NCBI GenBank assembly: GCA_959347315.1
Contig: OY365811.1
Coordinates: 37,097,206 to 37,161,205, forward strand
Direction of reading: 5' to 3'
From: Bimastos eiseni
Lineage: Eukaryota > Annelida > Clitellata > Crassiclitellata > Lumbricidae
Length of the DNA stretch: 64,000 nucleotides
Position 1 is the stretch's first letter; every line of letters starts with the position of its first letter. This document shows, piece after piece, positions 13,801 to 23,810 of the stretch. The notes under the pieces were generated by a model. The model worked only from the letters and a program-made list of their open reading frames with translations. It was not told where the DNA came from and searched no databases. Made by a program: the position numbers and the translations under genes.

Positions 13801-15584
13801 GTGACTCATATACCTCTGTGGTTTAAGTCCTCCCTGGTTTAAGTATCCCCTGGTTTAAGTCCTCTTTAGCCACGCCCCAGTGCTTTACCATCGTCCGGCG
13901 GAGGCACATGCTTGGCGGAGTGCATTGATATGACACTTTTACCGACCCTGAAGGGACAGTAGACTGAGTTGGTGCAATATTCTATGGACAGTCACTATGT
14001 ACCAGCCAGGCTCAAAGTGCTCAAACTGACTGCATGTGAGCATCCTAGCATACTCTGGTAGTGCCAGTTCTGTCCTTGAATGAGGAGACGGGTGATGTCA
14101 ACGACCCTGGGAGATGTAGTGCGTTACATCGGATGCTGTTTAACACTTTAAACTGCTTCTGTGTATCAACAGTACCTACTTGTAGTACATGTCAAAATAA
14201 CATTACCTGCATGTCATAGTGCCTACCTGTAATACCTGTCACAGTAACAGTACCTACATGTCGCATTACATACTTGTAGTATGCGTCACAGTACCTACAT
14301 ATTGCATTACCTACTTGTAGTACCTGTTACAGTAACCGTACCTACATGTCACATTACCTACTTGTAGTATTTGTCATGGTACCTATTTGGCACAGTACCT
14401 ACTTGTTGTCCATAGCGACTGCCAACATTGAATGATCTTCTGTCTTTGCTTGAAGCATACTTATGTGAGTTGAACGATGTGAAAGACAGAGACAAAGAAG
14501 TCGTTTGGGATTTGGCGCCAGTTTGGAACGGTATGTTCGCACCATTTTCTGCCATGAAAATCTATTAAACCCGAAAGCTATCGCCCATATTGCCACATAA
14601 TCCAGTCTCATCTGACCTAATAACTTCTATGGCACAATTATCACGATGCTCAAGATACCAGTAGATGGTCGCTATGAATCAGGATCGTTGTGTGAGTCAA
14701 ATTCCCCAGTAAGTCTTATGGATATCCAAGAGGGATTCTGAGTAGAGGTGGATACAGCCTATTGACCAGAGATTTATATAGAGCTACTCTTAGGTTTATA
14801 CTGTAGCCTATTTTCGTATTGCACGGTTATGAAAATAGGAAATAAGAACAAGAAAATGTGATTGGAGATTTATAGCAAGCTACTCTTATGTTGCGCTGGA
14901 AATGAGTCCCAGATAATTTTACGCGAATTTTATATTGAGCTATTGTTAGGTTGTAGTGTAACAAATTTTTTCAAATATGTTCAGGCTCTAACCATTCTGT
15001 TACCTTTCTCTGGGAGCCAATCTAATTGTCCTTGACTGTACATGTAATGTAATGTAATACTTTATGAACTGTGACACGGTTTATGGTCATGGAGCACCTT
15101 CTTGTATTTCAGATGTGGGACATGATCTATATATCGTGGGTGTTTCAGTATTATCTTTACAATACAACTGTGTTTGATATTTTCCTCCTTCCACTGCTCA
15201 AAAGTGCACATGACCAAAGAACAGAACCCGTCGTTTGTGCTGAGCAACTGCGAGCAAAGAACTTGCTCAAGGCCCCTACACAATATTGCTCAAGGCCTCT
15301 ACACAATAGCTGCCTTGGACAAGGCTCGCACCTGTACTCTTCACATTAAAAATCGAGTGCACTGACGGAAATATGACGGGAGGTCATGGTCCAACTTTCC
15401 TTATGTTGTGTTTCGATGTTTGAACTGTCAACTATGGGTTATGGCAATTGTTAAAACCTCATCATTTGAATTGGTTCTTCCAGATGCTTCCGATGAGTGT
15501 GGCATGGATTTGTTCGGCAACTTGCCAACTTGTGACCCAAAGAGCGAAGAATTCTACGTGGAATGTTCTAATCGTCCACTTTAG
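4883..15584 (+). CDS. BCOR: BCOR-like Polycomb (PRC1.1) corepressor, 9 exons, apparently truncated before PUFD
   Basis: Exons: 4883-4979, 5793-8027, 9177-9251, 10152-10185, 10549-11006, 11306-11446, 12142-12311, 13349-13494, 15484-15584. All splice sites are GT-AG and phases agree throughout. From the first ATG (4941) the product is 1132 aa; coding exons further upstream are possible. The 745-codon second exon is Ser-rich and low in recognisable domains, like the giant exon 4 of vertebrate BCOR. Three ankyrin repeats follow (about residues 978-1085), with TGETVLHKAARLGY, DNAGYTPLHESC, LLHYGANIN, RPIHEAVDSDSLEMVRLLL and TYSGQTVQDIAK; spacing and wording match the BCOR/BCORL1 ankyrin block. The last exon (DECGMDLFGNLP...EEFYVECSNRPL) matches the acidic linker leading to PUFD, then hits TAG. 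BCOR recruits PRC1.1 to chromatin by binding PCGF1 through PUFD; that domain was not found downstream. Confidence 0.85.
5793..8027 (+). CDS. BCOR: Giant exon of the BCOR-like gene (745 codons)
   Basis: The acceptor is ttatgttttcag/AGA and the donor CTTCAG/gtttgt; both boundaries fall between codons. The exon is open throughout, rich in Ser, Asp and Thr, with short charged clusters and no confident globular domain. The upstream exon 4883-4979 and downstream exon 9177-9251 (MTKMEVKEELTKLKKIKS) also meet it in phase 0. The continuous open frame starts slightly upstream in intron sequence and has no ATG there, so the true start lies in an earlier exon. Confidence 0.85.
12438..12545 (+). repeat. 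Short interspersed repeat of the TTTAACGAC family, copy 1
   Basis: Begins ttgcagtttaacgacactgtg and ends near cgaacagtggtgg. It is related to the copies at 35947-36041 and about 46710-46825. It lies in the intron between the second and third ankyrin-repeat exons of the BCOR-like gene. Confidence 0.55.
13815..13870. repeat. Short tandem repeat based on ctggtttaagt
   Basis: Three to four successive units of about 17 bp (gtggtttaagtcctccct and variants) in an intron of the BCOR-like gene. Confidence 0.55.
14165..14412. repeat. Degenerate minisatellite (gtacctac / gtcacagtaac)
   Basis: Alternating copies of gtacctacttgtagta and ctgtcacagtaacagtacctac fill about 250 bp of the intron before the last BCOR-like exon. 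Units are of uneven length (roughly 40-60 bp), so this is an old, shuffled tandem array. Confidence 0.6.
15190..15345 (-). mobile_element. Partial tRNA-derived SINE
   Basis: Shares the body of the SINE at 50476-50713 (ttgagcaagttctt...gtgcacttttgagc, read on the minus strand). The tRNA-like head is missing and a short segment (gctcaaggccyctacacaata) is duplicated. Confidence 0.5.
15484..15584 (+). CDS. BCOR: Terminal recognised exon of the BCOR-like gene, stop at PUFD entry
   Basis: The acceptor ggttcttccag joins in phase with the ankyrin exon ending at 13494. It encodes DASDECGMDLFGNLPTC, PKSEEFYVECSNRPL, then TAG at 15582-15584. In vertebrate BCOR the equivalent FEFSETPL leads directly into the first PUFD strand. 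Skipping one base in the run ctttag would leave the frame open through RVNKAECTG to a good donor (TACAG/gtatga at about 15606). So the stop may be a one-base polymorphism, an assembly error or a real truncation. Confidence 0.65.
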
Positions 15585-18500
15585 GGTGAACAAAGCAGAA
15601 TGTACAGGTATGATGAATAAACAGGAGCCTTGCTATAACTTTACTTTACTTAGTTTGTGTTGTAAGGTTTTGCAATCTGTCATTTATAACAGCACTTCCA
15701 GAACATTTCAGTAGCTGAAAGATTTTTCAATTGCAGCGAAACTGATGTCCAACTTACTAATTATTCTTCTTATTCAATCACCTGAAATATGTATTAAAAT
15801 TGATATTTAGAGTATTGTTTGACTACATTGCCATCTAAACTAATTTCCTTGTAAGTATTTTTTGCTATGATTTTTCAAAACTTCTGATTCTTGATACACT
15901 TTATGAACCGTCAACTGAGGACTCATGGACCATGATTTGGGAAGAGGTTGACTGGCAGTTGTCCTGTTGCTGGATTTTTGTTGGCTTATTGTGCATAGTA
16001 GCCAAATGATTATTAGCTGGGAACTGCTTATGATTGATTTAACCCTTTGATGACCAGCATGTACTAAAGTGTAAGGCATAATCAATAACGCTGGTCATTA
16101 AAGAGTTAACAGAGGCATTTATAAGCAAGTGTGACATGTATTTTTTTAGTCATTGTCCATTATGTCCAGTCCACCCCACTTGCTGCACCCCTTACCTTAT
16201 AATATTTAGTCATACCTTGCCTGATTTGTACACTATGCCAAACCTTACTCTATCTGACTCGATCTTTGGCTGTCCTAATTTACATTTACCTTACCATATT
16301 TGAGTTGTTCGTCTTCTGGTATAACTGCATGCTCTAATCAAACATTCAAACCTGTTTATGGTTTTCTGAAAGATGTAAGTCATTGCATAAAAGTTTCTTG
16401 CTATACATAATAATATTAATTGTTTTAAATTTGCTTTTCTAGAGTTTTAGCGCCTTCGAAACATCTATTTACTCTGCAGTCAGATGCTGCATAGAAAAGT
16501 CAAGAAACTCAAACCACTTAGGACAGACAGACGGCATGTTGTATCTGACTACTTAGAGCCTTTCAATCATTGGCAGTTAACTTGGAATCCTTGACCCGTT
16601 GGTGGGGCGAAAAGTTTCAGACATCTATAGCCGGTTGCATTCCCTTGATATTTTGTGCCACAGCTCAATGTAGGATTCAGTTTTTGGTCTGAGTTGTCCA
16701 GGTGTAATTCTTCTTCAGCTGTTTCTAAGCGTAACATCTTAATTTGTTTTTCGCAGATAATGTTTGTTTTAAATTGCATTACCTTAAAGGGATGCTTTAC
16801 TTTCATTGTCCTGCCATGCACTTTATCTTCACTTTGAGGCTACTTTCATAAACCATATCAACTAGTGTTTTAGCTTTCACCAAAGAGCTGGGGTGAAAAT
16901 TGTACAGGTTACCTAGGCACATGGACTTGACTCAGTCTAATGTTGGTAATAGGTTACAGACGAAATGACTATCACTTGTGAGATATTTTCTGACCCCAGT
17001 TGCTTAGCCGAGGGGTTAGAGAAAGAGCTAGAGGGTTGGACCCCCAACTACTAAAGCACTAACATCAGTAACTGTGTTATGCTAAGAATTTGTTATGATG
17101 AAGTCATATTGTAAGGCTGATTTTTTAAATTGTCTTCTGCTAACACATTGTTACCACGTTTTATCGAAGTTCTGTGTTAAAAAGAGGCAAATTATCTTGA
17201 AGTTCCATTGTACATTAATTGGACTGACCTCGAATTTGGGTTTGGCTTTCAGTTCACTTTGCAGCAACTTTTTAAGTGGTTTATTGTAACCAGAAACTGT
17301 AGAAATTGTTCAGTTTGAGTTGATTACAGATGACCGTTGAAGTGTTTGCATACGCAGAGGTTTTGTTTTGATTGTGGCCTGTGTGAGGAAATGAAGATTT
17401 TGTTTGTGCACTTAAACCGATTGTGATAACATTCGAACACTTGACTTTGAAATGGTCAATGACGTTGAAGAAGTAAAAAAGCATATTTATTCTTTGTTTT
17501 GTAATTTAATTGGACAACTTTTTAACGGTTTCGTTTTCTGTAGATTAGCGTTCGAGTTTGACTGTTGGTAATTTCTTACACCTGGAGCCTCTGTCAGCCT
17601 TCAGTCATTTGGTAACCTGTTATCTACCACCTTTGGCAATCCTTGCTACCGATTGTACAGTGGTTTAACTTAGGGCTAAGGTCCATCTATAGCAACCTTC
17701 CCTATGCAAAAGCATATGTATGGTTATATTCAGTTGTTTGAAATTTAACTGACTAGTTAAGTATCAGTAATATTTATTTTAAAAGATATAATTAATAAAC
17801 TTTTGTAAATGGTCATGTTTTAATTTAAGTTGATTGCAGGCCCAGTCAAGGCCCCTAACAATTTCCAGGCCCTGGGCATTTGTGCCTCACTCTCCCTCTT
17901 GACGGGGCTGATGGCTACTCTGTCCCTGGGTAAATCAGTCTTAAAACACGGGTCCATCTCTACCAATCTACCACCATGTACAGTTATTTACTGTGTTTCG
18001 TGCCACATTTTCTCACAGGTTTACAAAGTTCAGTCAATGGCTTTCTTTCTGTTTGCTCCTTGAAAGTGCTTTATCAATAAATTTCAGTGTAATGTAAGTG
18101 GGCATTTCTGTAGCACCAGTTCAAAGAAGGTTAGACGGGTGTTGCCAATATATTTTTAATGTATTGGGAGAATGTTATATATGTTTCGTTTTTTTAGATA
18201 TTTAGCCCTGGTGTCGGTTAATTGTGTAATCTAAGTTTTGAATTGGCATTAACATTGTTGATAAAATGCAATCATTCACTTCAGTAGAGCGATGTTCCAT
18301 CATCATTGTTGTGGGACACGGTGGCTGTGATTGGTTATCTGAGCGCTCGCCTTCTAACACAAGAGTGCTCGGCTTTTAACACTGACAGTGGTAGGTCTGA
18401 GCTTACTCCGAGTTGGTTACCGTGTAGGTACTGTAGGAGCATTGAGCAAGTCCTTCACTCAAAATTGCTCAGCAATTGATTTATATTTGGTCATTAGATT

Positions 18501-20829
18501 GTTACAATTACTAAATGGCAATTACTTGATACATTAGCACAAAATACATAGACACTTCTGGCTCGTCAAATTTAGCTGACTGCGGCTTGACATTCGGACA
18601 CATTAATGAATACATATTTAGATTTTGACCGGCTTTGCTTGTAGACTGCGAGAGTTTGTGGTTCGTTTAAAAGCAATAAGTATAATATGAACCCAATATT
18701 AGATTAGATTAGTTGGTTGGTCTTGATTGAAGTTTTGTCATCAGTCTTTCCATAGTGCTTGGCATTTTTAGTTTTTGTTGGAGCTAATGTTGGTGAAATT
18801 GCTGCTTCCTTTGTCTGCTCCAGGTTATATCATCATAATCTGTCTTCACTTTTCTAAGGTATTAATTAACCTGTCGAATGTGTACTTGTCTTTGGTTGGT
18901 TTTTTGTGCCATCCTTCCATCCATAGAAGTCGCTCGGAAATCTAGGCCATTTATTCTGTAAGCTAGTGCTGAACTTGTTAACAATTAGCACTTAATTACT
19001 TAATTAGTTAATTCTAATGCTGTCTTGCTGAAGTAATTTGCAGCTGTAGATCAGTGAAATAAATCTCGGCTCTGTACCAAAGACTTGCTTCAGTCTCTAT
19101 GTATCATTTCAGTTTATGTCTTAGGAGTACAGTTTTTCGCCACTGAACATAATTATTATGATACTTTGAAACATATTGAGAACGTATATTGCAGTATATT
19201 TATGAATTAAATGTAGATAAAACTTTGTGAAACCAACCGCACACATGTAAAATTCTGCATAAATTCATAAATTGCGTAAATTGCATAAATGCATAAATTT
19301 GACCATATCTTTCTCAGTGCAAATCTCTTTTGTGTCATGGATACTTGTCTGGTTTTGTCCCCCACCTCATCCAAGCTTAGGGGGAATTACCCATCCAGTC
19401 ATGTTCACAGGGTGCACAATTTTCCATTGGCGACAGCACTCGCTCTGGATGGTTGGCTTCATCGATCAGCCTCCTGGAACAATCCACCATCATCCCCCAA
19501 GCAACGTCTGTCTTGGACTTCCCCTCGCTTTCCCTCCTTCCATGTCAATTCATTGTATACATTGTGATACCCTGTCAGCAGGGAAAACCCCTCAGTATGT
19601 GACCAATCAGCTTCCTATGTCTTTAACTTGTAGTAGCCATAAAGGATCTTCCCTCTTTCACTTCATACAGACATGTTCGTTTGTTTATGCTCCGTGCGGC
19701 TAACCTCTTCCATCCTTTGCCATAGCCACATCCCAGAGGCCTCTATATCAGACATCTTTTAAAAATATAGATGTGCCACAAACAATTACGGTGAATCGAT
19801 TTGAGAGAAAATTTTGCATTTGTTCTTATACTGCACAGCAGAAGCTTTTATTTCCAATCGTTTGTGTTTGCAGTGTGTTTGTCGTTGATACATAAATTGA
19901 GACTCTTTACAACACCTTTAAACTTACTGGATAAATGTGTTGCTCTCTGTTAGATCCCACGACTACTTCACCCCTCTTCTCAGCCCAAATCCACCACTGA
20001 GCTGAATCTTGTAATTAAGAATGTTACTATGACATCCGTTACGGAACTTGTAATTTTCCCGCTTAAGATTGCAACTGATTACAACGATGCAACGTTTTTA
20101 AATGGGACTTTTGTTAAAATTTGTTTTGACTTAATTCAATTTCCGATCCTGCAGAGAGAGATTTGTTTTCCGTTGATTTTGTTGCATTAATTTGGAAAAA
20201 TTTTAAGAATTGTGATTTTGAAGTAGCATGTGCTCATTTTCTTTGCAATTTGGTGCCATTTTCAATTATTTTTTCTGTGTTGTTTCGAAAAGTGTTGATG
20301 GCGTAGAAATCATGTAAATTGGCGCAATATCACTTGAATTGGTAACATGTCTTTTGAAAAAGATTTCTTATATTTGACACATTGCCTTTATGGTTGTTTG
20401 TTTAAAGATTTGACATTTCTTATTGTAAATATTTGGCAACTTATTAAACTGTTCAGTTTTGTTATCAGTTGGAAAATTCAGTTATCGGTTTGTTGGAGTC
20501 TTTATTCTTTTGTTTCTATAGGGACTTAATTTAACCCCTGTGTTGCAACCTATATTTAGGCACAGCCTGGGAAAAAAATTTTACTTCCCAGGGTATCTCA
20601 GGAACTGCAAACGACGGAGCTTGATTTTGTGTCCATTATAGCTTATCTCGGTCTCTGAATCTATGTCTAACATTGTAGGACATTCAGATTACCTTCATTT
20701 TCAAGGTTGTTGACCTGTATTGTCAATCAATCAATCGATCTATCAATCAATATTCGTTTAAATCCAAAATATACTCATGCTGATACATCCGCAACTTGAA
20801 TATCAATCTCGGTGTTGCCGAGCTATAAA
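15585..20829. other. Region downstream of BCOR-like gene, no supported gene
   Basis: I looked for the missing PUFD exons on the plus strand and found no convincing match. An open stretch at about 16444-16557 (SFSAFETSIYSAVRC..., after the acceptor gcttttctag) is the best-looking orphan, but the similarity is too weak to call. A decayed SINE lies at about 18300-18480. The rest is A+T-rich unique sequence. Confidence 0.4.
18300..18480 (+). mobile_element. Decayed tRNA-derived SINE
   Basis: The head cggtggctgtgattggttatctgagcgctcgcc resembles a tRNA A-box region. It is followed by a degenerate B-box and the family body gtgtaggtactg...gagcaagtcctt. Heavily diverged from the copy at 50476. Confidence 0.45.
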
Positions 20830-21217
20830 GGGGTCATAAAGGAGTTCTGCAAAAAAGTTTATTTCACCCTCCCTCCCCTTGTCCGCATTCCACTATTATA
20901 TTCCATTATTTTACTGCATCGCTTTTTAATAGACGTTTATTGAGAAAGAATGAGATTGAATAAAAGCTATGTAAAAGAAACTTAAATTTAATAAACGCTT
21001 ATTATTTTGCATGTAAGCTTTGTACATCATTCTCTCAAATGTGAAGTATAACCTAAAGCTATTAATAAACAAATAAGATTATGACGTAGCTACCATTAGA
21101 CGTGATATTTGCGATAGTTTAGCATGGTCACAAGCGGACTTACGCACAGTCCACGATCCCTCTTATCCCTATCCGCATGTCCCTACCTCCTTGTGGACGT
21201 CCTTTGTGGATGACCCC
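20830..21217. mobile_element. Small TIR element (GGGGTCAT... / ...ATGACCCC)
   Basis: The left end GGGGTCATAAAGGA and the reversed right end GGGGTCATCCACAAAGGACG form imperfect terminal inverted repeats. The right ~190 bp (21035-21217) recurs at about 23040-23251 with the same order of motifs (aagctattaata, ccattagacgtga, cgtcctttgtggatg). No coding capacity is visible. Confidence 0.45.
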
Positions 21218-22084
21218 AAAGGAGATATTAACCAAAATAAATTATACCTGCATAATATGAGTGTCTACTGTCTACTGATAATATACATACGCTTAGGAGA
21301 CGGATGTGGGGTGAAACCTCAGTAATAAATAGTCTATTATTAGCCTTAACCCTTAGTCAAGGAATCGTAATAGGTCAATCCTTGCCCGTAATCAGGGCTT
21401 AAAGTGTGCCTGGGCGGTCATGGATGGCGTCCAGGCACTTATTTTCGAGGCTGGACGCCGTCCTGCCACTTTTTTGGCCAGCAGAGCCTGGACGCCGTCC
21501 ATGAGCGTCCATGCAGCAGTGCAATTCCTCTGTATGCGTACGTTATTATCAACAGGAAGAAGAGGAGGAAAAAAATTTTCGCGCTTCGCGCGTTTACAAA
21601 CTTTCTTTTTACAGCGTTCTAAACGATGCCGCCGCCACTAGCCCCTTGTCGAAAATTTCACAAAGGAAAGCAATTCTCTGTAGGCCTACGCTTTAAATTA
21701 CAACAAATATTTCAACAACAAATAATTGACGACTAAATAATGGTTACTGCACAAAAAACCTAACGAATGATAAAAAAAATTCTATTTTTCGCCCATTGTA
21801 TTAGGTTAAATAGAAGTTGGATTGATAATAATAATGCCTGCAAATCGAGCTTCTGGTTCAGCAAGCACCATTTTTGTCGATTCAACTTCTATTTAGGCAA
21901 ATATTCTTTTCAATGCTCGAACTTTTTTTCAGTAGGCATTATGTTCCTCTAAATAGCACCTGTTTTGGAAGAATATCGATCACCCATCCAACTTCTATTC
22001 CAGCATCATTAATATCACCAATCCAACTTCTATTTAAACGAACACAGTGGACCACAGTGCACGAACAATTTTAATATTTTTATT

Positions 22085-22318
22085 TTATTTTATTACCGAA
22101 ATATGACGCCGCTCTTCTTCCAACATCTTTTGCTCAGAAGTGCACATGCCTCGACGGCGCAATTGCAGTTGTAATGCAGAGCAATGGTGCGCGAAGGACT
22201 TGCTCAAGGTCCCTACACAGTGACTGACGAGGGCGACGAGGGTCGAACCTGCTCACTCAGCGTACATTGAGCGTTACGGGCCGACCGCTCTATAACCGAT
22301 CAGCCACCGCGCCACAAT
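22085..22318 (-). mobile_element. tRNA-derived SINE, full length, nested in a hAT element
   Basis: On the minus strand it begins tgtggcgcggtggctgatcg (A-box region of a tRNA) and has the B-box ggttcgaccc. The family body follows (gtgtagggaccttgagcaag ... cttctgagcaaaagatgttgg), ending in an A/T-rich aataaaata tail. The tRNA-like head and Pol III boxes show the origin; this is not a functional tRNA gene. Confidence 0.75.
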
Positions 22319-22368
22319 GTGTTGGTGCTCTACCTTTGCAATCCTTAGTTTTTAACTTTTTTAAACTA

Positions 22369-22887
22369 GGGGCCGTTCATAAATGACGTCACGGGCTATG
22401 GGAAGGGGTCACAAATTTTTGACGATGTGTGACAAGGGAAGAGGGGTCGACGAAATGTGACGTAACATCATCACATCAGAATACGTAATTTTATTAAAAA
22501 TTCACACTAATTTAAACCAGTTACACTTAATAAGCAGTAGCTCTTACCACAATTAAACAACACCAATTACGATTATGATAGTCTTTCATCCGGAGGATGC
22601 ATAAGATTGTAATCATTATGGGCTACTTAATTTCTCCATTTTTCTTCGTACTATTATTATAATTTTGAAATATTTTATAGTCAAAATTAAATTTGTCATA
22701 ATTATAAGAAAATTTGCATTACATCCTGGACATCTGGTTTGATTTTTTTGGGGTGGGGGGTGGTCAGGGCCTTGTGACCTGACGTCATATTTTGGGGTCA
22801 TGGCATTTGTGACGACGTATGACGAAGGGGGGGGAAGGGGTCAAACATTGTCAAAAATTGCGTGACGTCATTTATGGATGGCTCCCC
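22369..22887. mobile_element. 519-bp TIR element (GGGGCCGTTCATAAATGACG family), copy 1
   Basis: The left end is GGGGCCGTTCATAAATGACG and the reversed right end GGGGAGCCATCCATAAATGA; both continue to GACGTCAC. TA flanks both ends. Subterminal motifs (tgtgacgaagtgtgacga-like, ggggtcgac) repeat inside each arm. There is no coding capacity. Related copies lie at 46881-47776 and 57132-57358. Confidence 0.7.
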
Positions 22888-23039
22888 TAGCATCCAGGCA
22901 CTTCTTTTTTTACACTTTAAGCACTGCCCGTAATATACTTCTACGCCAGTGGTCACCAACCCGTGGCTCACGAGTTGCATGAGGCTCTCAAGAAGATCTT
23001 TAGCAGCTCTCCCGCAGAGCTTTCCAGAAAATTACAATT

Positions 23040-23285
23040 ATATAGGCCTATGACGAAATGTGCATATAACCTAAAAGCTATTAATAAGCAACTAAGATTA
23101 TAACGTAACTACCATTAGACGTGATTTTGGTAATAACTTAGCATAGTCACATGTGGACGTCCGCACACTCCACGACACCCTTCTCCCATATGTTCGCATT
23201 TCCCCTACCCCTACTTCACCCTCGTTGTAGACGTCCTTTGTGGATGGCCCCTTATTTCTGCGTACCCACTGAATGGATGGCCCCT
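23040..23285. repeat. Partial copy of the 20830-21217 TIR element
   Basis: Matches 21035-21217 in order. The terminal motif tggatggcccctta then occurs twice, at about 23241-23254 and 23273-23286, as if two ends lie side by side. The pair of related segments brackets the hAT element at 21393-22926. Confidence 0.45.
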
Positions 23286-23810
23286 TACACAAACGCTCTC
23301 CGTTGGGTTTAGATGTCAAACGAATTGAGCAGAGTGGGTTAGACAAGAAAAGTTCGATACAGTTCTGAAATACAAAATACGACATCAGTCGATGTTCGTT
23401 ATCGATAGGCAAACATAGGCCTGCTGTCATGACCTAATCAAATATTCCGATATCGCTTCTGAGACTCTGTTAAATTTATATTTTTGCTAGGCCGTTATGC
23501 AAACTGCAACTGGAGCAGTCATGACGAAAGACGAACGTTCCAAGTTGAAAACCGACTTAATTGTAGCAGGACAGTATCTATCGTTTCCGACTGAATTGCA
23601 TAGAGTAGCGAACCAATCAAGCATTGCGGCAGGCAGACTCGTCCGCTGCTCCTTCTTTGGTAGTGCCAGATCCAAGACTGGATGAAAGTGGAGGGCGGCT
23701 CTTACTATCTTTGGTATCATACAAAATTGATAGGCAGGTTGGGCCAAATCGATTCCAGTTCAAGGTCCAAAGAGTCAGGCGGTCATGTTGGGCCAGGAAA
23801 TGCAGGATGG
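23286..23810. other. 3' flank of the SLC16-like gene
   Basis: This should contain the 3' untranslated region of the minus-strand transporter ending at 23811. Short open frames on both strands (for example 23487-23747) show no recognisable protein. I did not find a clear AATAAA on the minus strand. Confidence 0.35.

Larger units (their letters stand above)
21393..22926. mobile_element. hAT-type DNA transposon with perfect 8-bp target duplication (1534 bp)
   Basis: The ends are CAGGGCTTAAAGTGT and, reversed, CAGTGCTTAAAGTGT, a typical hAT terminal inverted repeat. They are flanked on both sides by the identical 8-mer cccgtaat (21385-21392 and 22927-22934). No intact transposase is present. The element carries later insertions: a minus-strand SINE (22085-22318) and a 519-bp TIR element (22369-22887). 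It lies 3' of the SLC16-like gene. Confidence 0.8.

Noticed and set aside
16444..16557. Candidate PUFD exon of the BCOR-like gene
   Set aside because: A good acceptor and 38 open codons, but similarity to PUFD (FYRQVS region) is too slight and no phase-compatible partner exon was found.
19272..19703. 143-aa plus-strand open frame
   Set aside because: No recognisable motif, no splice partners, and a second frame is open over much of it.
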